DNA of 32,551 nucleotides. It comes from Gp6-AA40 sp964505975 (lineage in GTDB: Bacteria; Acidobacteriota; Vicinamibacteria; Vicinamibacterales; UBA2999). A model generated the notes under the pieces. That model was given only the letters and a program-made list of their open reading frames with translations. It was not told the origin of the DNA and made no database searches. The position numbers were made by a program, and so were the translations under genes. The stretch is taken from positions 1-32,551 of the forward strand of contig CAZDLW010000027.1 in NCBI GenBank assembly GCA_964505975.1, read 5' to 3'. This document shows positions 16,783 through 25,312 of the stretch, piece by piece; within the stretch, counting starts at the first letter, position 1; every line of letters starts with the position of its first letter.

Positions 16783-17409
16783 TCAACGGATGTGGATGAT
16801 GCCTCTTCGCAAGCCCTCTGCCAACGCTGCCGTGCGATCGTGTACGTTCAGCTTCTGGAAGATGCTCTTCACGTGGGCGCTGGCCGTGTCGGCGCTGATT
16901 CCAAGCTCGGCCGCAATCTCCTTGTTCCGCATCCCGGTCGCCAGCAGCTCCAGTACCTGAAGTTCACGATACGTCAACGTGGGCTGACTGGCACGAAGCT
17001 CGAGCGCGGCGGCAATCTCAGGCGGGAGGACCCGCTCCCCGCCGTGAACCGCGCGGATCACGCGAATCAGATCGTCGGGCAAGGTGTCCTTGAGGAGGTA
17101 GCCCATCGCCCCTGCCTCGATGGCGCGATGAATGTCCTCGTTCCCTTGATACATGGTCAGCACCACGATGCGCGCGTCGGGCTGGTTGCGCCGGATCACC
17201 CGAATCGCCTCCAGGCCATCCATCGTCGGCAACTGGAGGTCCATCAACGTGACATCCGGACGATGACGCGTGAACTGCTCGACGGCCTCCTCGCCGTTGC
17301 TGGCTTCCGCGACAACCGTCATGTCGGGCTGCACACCGACGATGCGGGAGATGCCTTCGCGCATGAGGCGATGGTCGTCGACACAGAGGACTCGAATCGG
17401 TGCTGACAT
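16783..17409 (-). CDS. NarL/FixJ-type response regulator, LuxR HTH output
   Basis: A 208-residue response regulator. The receiver domain has the acidic pair Asp11-Asp12, the phospho-acceptor Asp57 (TLMDLQLP), Thr85 (VVLTMYQG) and Lys107 (GYLLKDTLP). The C-terminal LuxR helix-turn-helix (about 144-203) shows LTYRELQVLELLATG, NKEIAAELGIS and TASAHVKSIFQKL. The gene starts 12 bp after the stop of the sensor kinase on the same strand, so the two form a two-component pair. No Shine-Dalgarno sequence is seen before the ATG, consistent with coupling to the kinase gene. Its targets may include module B, which begins 190 bp downstream, but this is inference from position. Confidence 0.96.
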   Translation of the reverse strand: MSAPIRVLCVDDHRLMREGISRIVGVQPDMTVVAEASNGEEAVEQFTRHRPDVTLMDLQLPTMDGLEAIRVIRRNQPDARIVVLTMYQGNEDIHRAIEAGAMGYLLKDTLPDDLIRVIRAVHGGERVLPPEIAAALELRASQPTLTYRELQVLELLATGMRNKEIAAELGISADTASAHVKSIFQKLNVHDRTAALAEGLRRGIIHIR

Positions 17410-17421
17410 GGACGGAGGAGG

Positions 17422-20376
17422 TCAGCGCGCCACGAGGGGAACGATGGCCTCGACCGTCGTGCCGCCGCCCGGCGCACTGGCAATCGAGAGCCGGCCGCCG
17501 ATTCTGGCCGCGCGCTCCCGCATGGTGAGCAGCCCGAGATGCTCGCTGTAGGCCGACCCGGTGGCGTGATCGTCGGGCTTGAACCCGACGCCGTCGTCGG
17601 CAATCGTGACCACGATACGGTGCTGATCGTAGACGAGCCCGATACGGACGCGGCTGGATCGCCCGTGCTTTACCGCGTTGTTCACGGCTTCCTGGACAAT
17701 CCGCAACAGCTGAAAATCCGCGTCCGCGGCGCATTGGCGCGGCCGTCCCTCCACCGTGAGCTCGGTCCGGACGCCTTTGACCCTCGTGGTCGTGTCGGCC
17801 AGCTCCTGAAGCGATTGCACGAGGGCCCGGGGCTTGGTGGAGTTGTGGCGCAGCTCGAGGATCGACTCGCGGGCCTCGCGCACGGAGTGTCCGACCTGGC
17901 GGCGCAGGCGGCGGAGGCCGTCGCGCACCGGGCTCCCGGCGTCGAGCTGCGTGGCAAACGCCTCGAGCTCAACCCCCAGTGCAGCCAGGCTCTGCAGCAG
18001 CGTGTCGTGAATCTCGCGGCTGACGCGCGCGCGTTCCGCAAACACGAGCGCGTACTGCTCCCGCACGGCCCGCAGCCGCAGCCACCATGCCATCACCAGC
18101 ATCAGCACGACGCTCGCGACGATCGCGGCGAGGAAGCCGCTGGTCAGGTAGAACGGGGGCGCTACGGCGAAACTCCAGGAGGTGGCTTCCGTCCATCCGC
18201 TGTCCTGCGCTGCGCTCACCCGGAAACGGTAGCGTCCCGATGGCAGGGTCGTGTAGGTGGCCTCGCGGACGTTACCCGCATAGACCCATTCCTGATCGAG
18301 GCCCTCGAGCATGTAGCGGAACCGGAGCTTCGACGCCGACGACAGGCTGGCCGTGCCGAATCCAATCTCGAGCGTGGAGGTGGTGGCCGGCAGAGTGAGA
18401 TTGGGCGCGGACGCCGTCGGCCGGCCATCTACCGTGATCGACTCGATGCGCGGCGGCGGCGGTCGCCGGGCTGGTGGAAGATTGCGCGGATCGATGACCG
18501 ACATCCCCAGCCCGGTCGCCACCCAGAGACGGCCGTCTCCCCCGCGGACACCACCGACGCCAGCCTGCCAGGTCTGCGACCCTCGCTGCATGCCGTCGGA
18601 TTCGTCGTATAACGTGTACTCGACGCGATGGGCGCGGTTGGCCGCGACCTTGTCGAATTCGCTGGGATGAAACCGGATGATGCCGGCACCCGAATTCACG
18701 CCCACCCAGAGGTAGCCGTCTTCATCCTCGATCAAGACCGGCACCAGGTCGACGAGTGGGGCGTTGGCGCGCGTAATCGAGACGATGCGCCCATTCTGAT
18801 AGCGTGCCACTCCGGTGGACGTGCTGAGCCACACGGCACCGCTGCGGTCTTCCACGATACCCAGCACCGTGCCGCTCGGGACGCCCTCGTTCTCACCGAA
18901 CAGCTGAAACGTCCCTTTGTCGTACACGGCTGCCCCGCCGGACGTCAGACCAATCCAGATACGATCCCGCCGATCCGCGTAGATCGAGTGACACGCTCGA
19001 TTGGTCACACCGGGATGTTCTGCAAAACGGGAGAGGTGCCGTCCGTTCCAGGACATGACCCCTCTCAGCGAGCTGCAGAGCCAGAGCGTCTCGCTCGAAT
19101 CCGTCGTGATGGCCATCACACGGCTCGAGCTCACGACTTCCGGCAACGGAACAGGCACCAGGCGTCCGTTCACCAGCCGTCCCAGCTCCTGGGACGTGGA
19201 CACCCAGATGGCACCATGGGCGTCGGCGTGCAGCGCGAGCGTCTGCGACACGCTGTACGCGTCGTGCTTCGCACCGGAGAATCTGTTCAGACCGTGCCCG
19301 GTGGCAACCCAGACGCTCCCGTCTTTGCCCACGGTGGTCGTCCGCACTCCGTCGTAGTTGAGACCCTCCAGTGGGCTGGCGCTGGCGAAGACGCTCTCCG
19401 AGAGTCGGAGCAGGCCGCCGCGCATGCCCACCCAGATGTTGCGATCGCGATCCTCGTAGACCGAGCGCGGAGATCCGGCAAAGCGGTGCTCGTACTCGAC
19501 GCGATCGATCGCGGCGTCCGCTTCTGCGGCATTTGCCACCCGCAGCAATCCGCCTCCGAAGGCCGCGACCCAGAGCTGTCCGCGGACGTCCGTCAGCAGG
19601 CGCCAGGCGCCCGCGGGAAGACGGATGTCGGGTGCGAGCGTAGGGGAGGTGTGCGTCGAGAGCCGCTGGACAATCTTGTCGCGATCCGTCACCCAGATCT
19701 CGCCGGATACGTCCTCCGCGAAGCTCTGGACGCTGGTGGCCGTTCGGTCCACCAGCTCGAATCCGTCGGTGCCCCACCGATAGACGCCGTCGGCCGTGCC
19801 GGCCCAGAGACGGCCGGTGCGATCTTCATAGACACTGAACGCCTCCGCGCCGGAGTAGCCGTCGGCTTCGCCGATCGTCGTCCAGCGGCCGTTGGCAAGT
19901 CGGAACAACCCTCGCCGGGCAGCGACCCAGATCGCACCCTGTCGATCCTGAATCATGTTGGTGACCCCTGGTGGAGCCCCGTCGGACGGCGAGTGCCGAG
20001 TCAGGTGACCGTCGTGAATGCGAACGACGCTGCCCCCGCCTCCGAACCCGACCCAGAGGCTGCCATCGGCGGCGCCCACGAGCGCGTGTACCGGACCGCC
20101 GGGCAGAGAGACGGACGGGTCCGCAGGGGTCCAGGGCTTGAACGACAACCCGTCGAAGCGGATGAGGCCGGTAGGAGTACCGAGCCAGAGGTATCCTTCG
20201 AGATCCTGAGCAATCGCGAGGATATCGCCCGGCACACCCTTGTCGGTGGCCCAGACGGTGAGGGCATAGCTCACCGGGACCGGACCAGCCGCATCGGCGC
20301 GGGCTGGCGCCATCGAGGCGCTCAGCGCCAGCGAGCACGCGAACAGCACGAGACGCCGAGCAACAGGGGTCGGCAT
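17422..20376 (-). CDS. Sensor histidine kinase with Reg_prop propeller and Y_Y_Y domain
   Basis: A 984-residue membrane sensor kinase counted from the ATG at 20376, which begins a good signal peptide (FACSLALSASMAPARADA). An in-frame ATG at 20412 is possible; neither has a clear ribosome-binding site. The periplasmic part is a two-component-regulator propeller with many WLGTPTGL-, WVGMRGGL- and WVATGHGL-like strands, then a Y_Y_Y domain (FRYMLEGLDQEW, then GRYRFRV). One membrane helix (LAAIVASVVLMLVMAWWL) leads to a HisKA_3 domain with the phosphorylated His at about 790 (SREIHDTLLQSLAALGVE) and an HATPase_c domain (IVQEAVNNAVKHG, DDGVGF). This architecture resembles kinases that sense saccharides or other polymers, but the ligand here is unknown. 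Confidence 0.95.
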   Translation of the reverse strand: MPTPVARRLVLFACSLALSASMAPARADAAGPVPVSYALTVWATDKGVPGDILAIAQDLEGYLWLGTPTGLIRFDGLSFKPWTPADPSVSLPGGPVHALVGAADGSLWVGFGGGGSVVRIHDGHLTRHSPSDGAPPGVTNMIQDRQGAIWVAARRGLFRLANGRWTTIGEADGYSGAEAFSVYEDRTGRLWAGTADGVYRWGTDGFELVDRTATSVQSFAEDVSGEIWVTDRDKIVQRLSTHTSPTLAPDIRLPAGAWRLLTDVRGQLWVAAFGGGLLRVANAAEADAAIDRVEYEHRFAGSPRSVYEDRDRNIWVGMRGGLLRLSESVFASASPLEGLNYDGVRTTTVGKDGSVWVATGHGLNRFSGAKHDAYSVSQTLALHADAHGAIWVSTSQELGRLVNGRLVPVPLPEVVSSSRVMAITTDSSETLWLCSSLRGVMSWNGRHLSRFAEHPGVTNRACHSIYADRRDRIWIGLTSGGAAVYDKGTFQLFGENEGVPSGTVLGIVEDRSGAVWLSTSTGVARYQNGRIVSITRANAPLVDLVPVLIEDEDGYLWVGVNSGAGIIRFHPSEFDKVAANRAHRVEYTLYDESDGMQRGSQTWQAGVGGVRGGDGRLWVATGLGMSVIDPRNLPPARRPPPPRIESITVDGRPTASAPNLTLPATTSTLEIGFGTASLSSASKLRFRYMLEGLDQEWVYAGNVREATYTTLPSGRYRFRVSAAQDSGWTEATSWSFAVAPPFYLTSGFLAAIVASVVLMLVMAWWLRLRAVREQYALVFAERARVSREIHDTLLQSLAALGVELEAFATQLDAGSPVRDGLRRLRRQVGHSVREARESILELRHNSTKPRALVQSLQELADTTTRVKGVRTELTVEGRPRQCAADADFQLLRIVQEAVNNAVKHGRSSRVRIGLVYDQHRIVVTIADDGVGFKPDDHATGSAYSEHLGLLTMRERAARIGGRLSIASAPGGGTTVEAIVPLVAR

Positions 20377-20579
20377 GCGATAGGTAGTGAGGACACGCAA
20401 ATCGCGCGTCATTATCACGACAGCCTGAACGGCCAGCACGTTACCTGAACAGGGGACTCGGCCCGTCCGGCACAACCCTGCAGGAGTGAATCACTATAAC
20501 AGGCGGGATTGTGGCAGGCCGTCGTTCTCGGTAGCATGCAGGCTCGGCCCGCAATGCTGTAACCCGGGGAGCCCAGGAG

Positions 20580-23500
20580 ATGAGCCACTGCGTCGTGCCG
20601 GTCCTGCGTGCGGGCGGATACCGGCTCGCCCGCTGGGTACTCATCGCGGCGCTCTGCGTCTCCTGCAGCCGCAGCTCGCCACCGTCACAGGACGAACAGC
20701 GCGAAGCCGCGCACCGCGCCAGCAATCGCGGCGTCGCCCTGCTGGAGCAGCACGCCTACGAGCCCGCCGTCGACGCCTTTCGAGAGGCGCTCGCCCTGGA
20801 TCCCAGCCTTCAGACGGCGACCATCAACCTGCCGATTGCACTCTTTTACGCCGGCATGCGCGAGGAGGCGGCTGCGCGCGCCGCAGCCGCCAGCGAGCAG
20901 TACCGCGACGCCCCCCAGCCATCCTATCTGCTCGGGTTGATCGCCCGAGCCGAGAATCGAACAGACGAGGCCATCGACGCCTTCCGCCGTGTGCTGGATC
21001 TCGACCCGAATGACGTGGGAGCGCTCGTGCACTTGGCACTCGTGCACATGCAGGAGCGCGACTACGACCAGGCGGTCGCGCTCTCCGAATCGGCTCTCGC
21101 GCTCGAGCCGTACAACGCCACGGCCGCGTACAACCTCGCGCAGGCGCTGACGCGATTGGATCGAGAGGCGGGCTTCGAGGCGCTGGAACGCTTCCAGGAG
21201 CTGAACACGGCCGCATACTCGGTGACCTACTCGCAGGTGTATCTCGAACAGGGCCGGTACGCCGAAGCCGTGGCCTCGACCGGATCGGAGGCCGAACTCG
21301 TCAGTCTGTCTGCCCCGGACGTCGTGTTCACCGACGTAACCGGCAACTGGATCGCCAGGACGACGGTGCGGAGCGGCCGTCCGCTGCCGCTGCCCCTTTC
21401 TGGAAGCGTGACGCTGGCCGACCTGGACGGAAGTGGCTACCTGGACGTGATCAGTACGGGACAGCAGCTTCGGGTCCTCAGAAACAACGGACGCACGCTG
21501 ATTGACGTCACCGGCGACGTGGGACTCGCCGCCGTCACCGCGGCAACGTTCGGGGCCGTCGCTGGTGACGTGGACAACGACCTGAGACCCGATCTCCTGC
21601 TCCTCACCGAAGTCGGACCCAGACTGTTCATGCAAGGGGAGGACGGCCGCTTTCGCGAAGTGAGCCTGCCGGACGCGGCCGGCACCGGTCCCGTGGCTCG
21701 ATCGGCTGCCCTGGTCGATGTCGATCACGATGGAGACCTGGATATCGTGATCGGCGGATTGACCAGTGCGTTCACACCTGCCGAGGGATGGGAGTTCCTT
21801 CGTTCCGCTCCCGCCGCGCCAAGCCACCTGCTGCGCAACAACGGGGACGGCACCTTCACTGACATCACGTCTGCGGCGGGTCTGGACGGCGCCACCGCCA
21901 TCGCCGCCATCGTCCCGACGGACTTCGACAACCGGCGTGACGTTGACTTGCTCATGCTGCCCCATGGCGACCGCCCCAGGCTCTTTCGCAACCTTCGCAC
22001 CGGCGATTTTCTCGACGTCGGCGCGGACGTCGGGTTGCCTGCCGCACACGCGTATACCGCGGTGGCCGCAGGCGACGTGAACAAGGACGGATTCCCGGAC
22101 TTCTTCTTCGCCCTCGAATCGGCACCCGGGATCTGGGCGTTCAGCAATGGCCGCGGAGGCTTCGATCTCGAAGAGGGCCCGCCGGCATCGCGGGGCGCCA
22201 CTGCCGTCCAGGTGTTCGACTACGACAACGATGGATTGCTGGACCTGTTCGTGGTCACGCCCGAGGGACCGCGTCTTTTCCGCAATGCCGGCTTTACGGC
22301 AGGGTCGGCTGGACCCGGGCGACGCCCTTCCTGGCAGGACCAGACTTCGGCCGCGTTTCCGACGTCGCTGTGGCAGGACCTGTTCTCGACGGGCGCAGTC
22401 GTTGGCGTGGCGCTGGGCGATCTGGATCTCGACGGCGACACCGACATCCTTCTGCAATTCGACTCCGGGGAGCTGCGCGTCTGGCGGAACGAGGGGGGGA
22501 ACCGCAATCGCTCGCTGCGCGTCACGCTGCAGGGCCGCGTCAGCAACCGCAGCGGCGTCGGCTCGAAGATCGAAATGCGGGCGGGGAGCCTGTACCAGAA
22601 GGTGGAGACAGTCAGCGCCACACCATCACCGGCACCATCGGACATCGTGTTCGGCCTGGGACAACGGGACGCGGCGGACACTGTGCGTGTGTTGTGGCCC
22701 GCCGGCATCCTCCAGGCAGAGACGGATCCGACCGCGTCTGCGGGAGCCGGCGTCAGGATCGAGGAACTGGATCGCAAGCCCTCGTCGTGCCCCTACCTCT
22801 TCACCTGGAACGGCACCGAATTCGTATTCGTGACCGACTTTCTGGGCGGCGGCGAAACAGGGTACTGGCTCGGGCCGGATCTGCGAAACGTTCCCGACCC
22901 TGTGGAGTACGTGCGCATCACCGACGACCAGCTCCAACCCCGCGATGGACGGTTCGAGATCCGTGTCACCAACGAACTGGAGGAGGTGCTCTACCTCGAT
23001 CACGTGCGGCTGCTCTCGGTCACCCATCCTGCGGACGTGCTGGTGTTCCCGGACGAAGGCCTTCGAGCCGTGCGGCGGCCATTCCAACTGTTCCTGGCGC
23101 GGGAGGCACGTCCACTCGACGCGGCATTCGACGGTCGTGGCCGCAACATCTTGCCGCAGCTCGCGGCGATCGACCGGATCTACGCCGACACGTTCGACCT
23201 CCTGCCGTTCAGGGGCTATGCGCGCGAGCACACACTAACGATGGTCGTGCCGCAGATGGACCGGCGAGACCCTGCCGAGCGCGTCGTGCTCCTGCTCACC
23301 GGCTGGACGGACTACGCGTTCTCACGGGACAACGTCGCTGCACATCAGGCGGGCCTGAGTCTCCATCCCCCGGCACTCCAGGTCAAGGACGACGACGGGC
23401 GCTGGCGGACCGTCGATGCCGACATCGGCATTCCGGTCGGACGCCCGCAGACGCTGGTGGTCGACGTGACGGACGTGCTTCCCCCCGATCGCGAGATCCG

Positions 23501-24074
23501 CATCGTCACGAACATGCGGATTTACTGGGACAGGATTCTCGCGGCGGCGGCGACCACCCAGACTCCTCCTGCGTTCCGCGATCTGTCCCGGCTCGAGGCG
23601 ACGTTGCGCTGGCGTGGGTTCTCGAGGGAGCTGTCGCCGGACGGTCGTGCACCGGTCGGGTACGACTACTCACGCGTCGAACAGGATTCTCCCTGGAAGC
23701 TGATGCCGGGGCGGTACACACGCGAAGGCGAGGTTGGCGAACTGCTCGACGCCATCGACGACCGGTTCGTAATCTCGCGTCCCGGCGACGAGCTGGTCCT
23801 GACGTTCGACGCGCTCGAGCTGCCGCCGCTGTCGCCGGGTGACCGTCGCACGTTCCTGCTGCACACGGTCGGCTACAGCAAGGAAATGGACATGCACTCG
23901 GCAAGCCCTGACACCGCGGCGCCCATACCATTCAGCGGCATGAGCCGCTATCCGTACACCTGGCCCGAGCGCTATCCGCATGCCGACGACCTCGAGCGGT
24001 TTCACACGCGCGTCGTGCCGCGGTCGATTGCGCCACTCTCCTCGCCAGACGGCTTGAACGGCCCGAATCCATGA
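20580..24074 (+). CDS. TPR/FG-GAP/ASPIC-UnbV fusion lipoprotein (CRTAC1-like)
   Basis: A 1164-residue lipoprotein. The signal ends in a lipobox (LCVSCS), followed by TPRs over about residues 40-215. An FG-GAP/VCBS propeller follows with calcium-binding-type loops (DLDGSGYLD, DVDNDLRPD, DVDHDGDLD, DVNKDGFPD, DYDNDGLLD, DLDLDGDTD). An ASPIC/UnbV domain comes next (NRSGVGSKIEMRAG, then VRVLWPAG). About 430 further residues beginning CPYLFTWNGTEFVFVTDF are not part of these domains; I recognise no family there. The ATG has GGGGAG and AGGAG just upstream. It is divergent from the sensor kinase gene. A surface or periplasmic protein that binds partners or glycans is likely. The same first modules are encoded by two separate genes at 25313-29114. 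Confidence 0.9.
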   Translation: MSHCVVPVLRAGGYRLARWVLIAALCVSCSRSSPPSQDEQREAAHRASNRGVALLEQHAYEPAVDAFREALALDPSLQTATINLPIALFYAGMREEAAARAAAASEQYRDAPQPSYLLGLIARAENRTDEAIDAFRRVLDLDPNDVGALVHLALVHMQERDYDQAVALSESALALEPYNATAAYNLAQALTRLDREAGFEALERFQELNTAAYSVTYSQVYLEQGRYAEAVASTGSEAELVSLSAPDVVFTDVTGNWIARTTVRSGRPLPLPLSGSVTLADLDGSGYLDVISTGQQLRVLRNNGRTLIDVTGDVGLAAVTAATFGAVAGDVDNDLRPDLLLLTEVGPRLFMQGEDGRFREVSLPDAAGTGPVARSAALVDVDHDGDLDIVIGGLTSAFTPAEGWEFLRSAPAAPSHLLRNNGDGTFTDITSAAGLDGATAIAAIVPTDFDNRRDVDLLMLPHGDRPRLFRNLRTGDFLDVGADVGLPAAHAYTAVAAGDVNKDGFPDFFFALESAPGIWAFSNGRGGFDLEEGPPASRGATAVQVFDYDNDGLLDLFVVTPEGPRLFRNAGFTAGSAGPGRRPSWQDQTSAAFPTSLWQDLFSTGAVVGVALGDLDLDGDTDILLQFDSGELRVWRNEGGNRNRSLRVTLQGRVSNRSGVGSKIEMRAGSLYQKVETVSATPSPAPSDIVFGLGQRDAADTVRVLWPAGILQAETDPTASAGAGVRIEELDRKPSSCPYLFTWNGTEFVFVTDFLGGGETGYWLGPDLRNVPDPVEYVRITDDQLQPRDGRFEIRVTNELEEVLYLDHVRLLSVTHPADVLVFPDEGLRAVRRPFQLFLAREARPLDAAFDGRGRNILPQLAAIDRIYADTFDLLPFRGYAREHTLTMVVPQMDRRDPAERVVLLLTGWTDYAFSRDNVAAHQAGLSLHPPALQVKDDDGRWRTVDADIGIPVGRPQTLVVDVTDVLPPDREIRIVTNMRIYWDRILAAAATTQTPPAFRDLSRLEATLRWRGFSRELSPDGRAPVGYDYSRVEQDSPWKLMPGRYTREGEVGELLDAIDDRFVISRPGDELVLTFDALELPPLSPGDRRTFLLHTVGYSKEMDMHSASPDTAAPIPFSGMSRYPYTWPERYPHADDLERFHTRVVPRSIAPLSSPDGLNGPNP

Positions 24075-24113
24075 AATGAATCACGTTTTCCAGCGGCCGT
24101 TCAAGATGTCTCT

Positions 24114-24130
24114 CCCGCACGGAGTGCGGG
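24114..24130. terminator. Short perfect hairpin between FG-GAP and nitrilase genes
   Basis: CCCGCAC and GTGCGGG pair perfectly around GGA, 40 bases after the stop of the FG-GAP gene. There is no T tract. It could end or protect the upstream transcript, or belong to the roughly 180-base leader of the nitrilase gene. Confidence 0.35.
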
Positions 24131-24257
24131 CAGGAGATACTGCCACCAGCAAGGCGGAGCCGCTGCCGACATGCTCGACGGTCGGAGGCGCAGCCTCGCG
24201 AGTCCTGGAGGGAACCCGACGGTAACCGGAGCCAATCGATCTCCGGATGGAGTGCCC

Positions 24258-25301
24258 ATGTCACACGTTCGTTATGCCGTCGCAGCGTGTCAGACCGACC
24301 TCGCCAATCCCACACGCCGGGAGGACATGCGGGAGAACACGGATCGGATGCTGGCCATGGTTGACGCCGCGGTCGCGGGCAGCGCACCCTTTGTTCCCGT
24401 CCGCCTCATCGTGTTTCCGGAGTTCGCGCACGCCGCGCCGGTGTTCGCGTCGGCGGAGGAACTGGCTGACAAACTGGCCGTTCCCATTCCGAACGAGCAC
24501 ACCGAGCGGATGGTGGCGAAGGCACGCCAGCACGATGTCTACATCCAGACCGGTTCGATGATCGAGGCGGATCCCCGCTGGCCCGGCCACGTGTTCAACA
24601 CCACGTGCCTGATTGGCCCCGAGGGCCTTCTCTATCGGTACCGAAAGGTCAATACCTGGATCCCGTACGAGGTGCACACGAGCCCCCACGATCTCGACGG
24701 CTACGACGAACCGCTGTTTCCCGTGGCCGACACTCCGATTGGCCGCCTGGGCTGTGCGATCTGCTACGACTGGCTGTTCCCGGAAGCGCTGCGGCAACTG
24801 GCGGCGAACGGAGCGGAGGTGTTGATCCGGGTCTCTGCGTACATGGATCCGTGGGGCACGACCGAGCCGCTCAACTGGTGGACGATCGTCAACCGCGCGC
24901 GGGCGCTCGAGAACATCGCGTACGTCGTGGCGGCCAACCAGGGAGCCAGCCTCCGGCACTATCCCCCGTACTCGTGGCCGGGCGGAAGCCAGGTGGTCGA
25001 TTTCGAAGGCCGGGTCCTGGCAGAGGCCACGCCCGGGCCGGGCGAGCGAATCGTCGTCGCGCCGATTGACATCTCCGCCCTGCGCCATGAGCGCGCGTCG
25101 CGACTCGGGCACCACATGCTGGCTCACCTGCGCACCGGCGCCTATGACGTGTACCAGACACCGGGTTACCCGGGGGCCCGGCGGCAGCGGACGCCGCTTT
25201 CCTACGAAGAAAACGTCCGCCTGATCGAGACGGCCAAGCGGGATCTGGGCACGCTGAGACACGGCGTGTCGCGAGCCGAGGCGACCCCACTGCGCGAGTA
25301 G
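24258..25301 (+). CDS. Nitrilase-superfamily carbon-nitrogen hydrolase
   Basis: A 347-residue cytoplasmic enzyme of the nitrilase (CN-hydrolase) superfamily, which cleaves C-N bonds of nitriles, amides or carbamoyl groups. The catalytic triad is visible: Glu55 (IVFPEF), Lys130 (YRYRKVN) and Cys169 (CAICYDW). The supporting blocks AACQTD at the N-terminus, NRARALENIAYVVAANQG and SWPGGSQVVDFEGRVLAE are typical. The ATG at 24258 is chosen because TGGAG lies six bases upstream and the sequence then opens directly with the first beta strand (VRYAVAACQ). There is no signal peptide, unusual among its neighbours. It is convergent with the FG-GAP gene at 25313, with only 11 bp between stops. Specificity within the superfamily cannot be told from sequence alone; an aliphatic amidase-like role is one option. 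Confidence 0.94.
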   Translation: MSHVRYAVAACQTDLANPTRREDMRENTDRMLAMVDAAVAGSAPFVPVRLIVFPEFAHAAPVFASAEELADKLAVPIPNEHTERMVAKARQHDVYIQTGSMIEADPRWPGHVFNTTCLIGPEGLLYRYRKVNTWIPYEVHTSPHDLDGYDEPLFPVADTPIGRLGCAICYDWLFPEALRQLAANGAEVLIRVSAYMDPWGTTEPLNWWTIVNRARALENIAYVVAANQGASLRHYPPYSWPGGSQVVDFEGRVLAEATPGPGERIVVAPIDISALRHERASRLGHHMLAHLRTGAYDVYQTPGYPGARRQRTPLSYEENVRLIETAKRDLGTLRHGVSRAEATPLRE

Positions 25302-25312
25302 GCCCAGACCCC

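Noticed and set aside
18628..20448. A 606-codon plus-strand open frame opposite the sensor kinase
   Set aside because: Antisense shadow of the propeller region.
20493..20498. A TATAGT-like -10 box on the minus strand ahead of the sensor kinase
   Set aside because: No matching -35 at 16-18 bp; a single hexamer is not enough.
24131..24257. Possible riboswitch in the leader of the nitrilase gene
   Set aside because: G-rich stretches such as GGAGGGAACCCG recall riboswitch cores, but no complete consensus of a known class could be followed.
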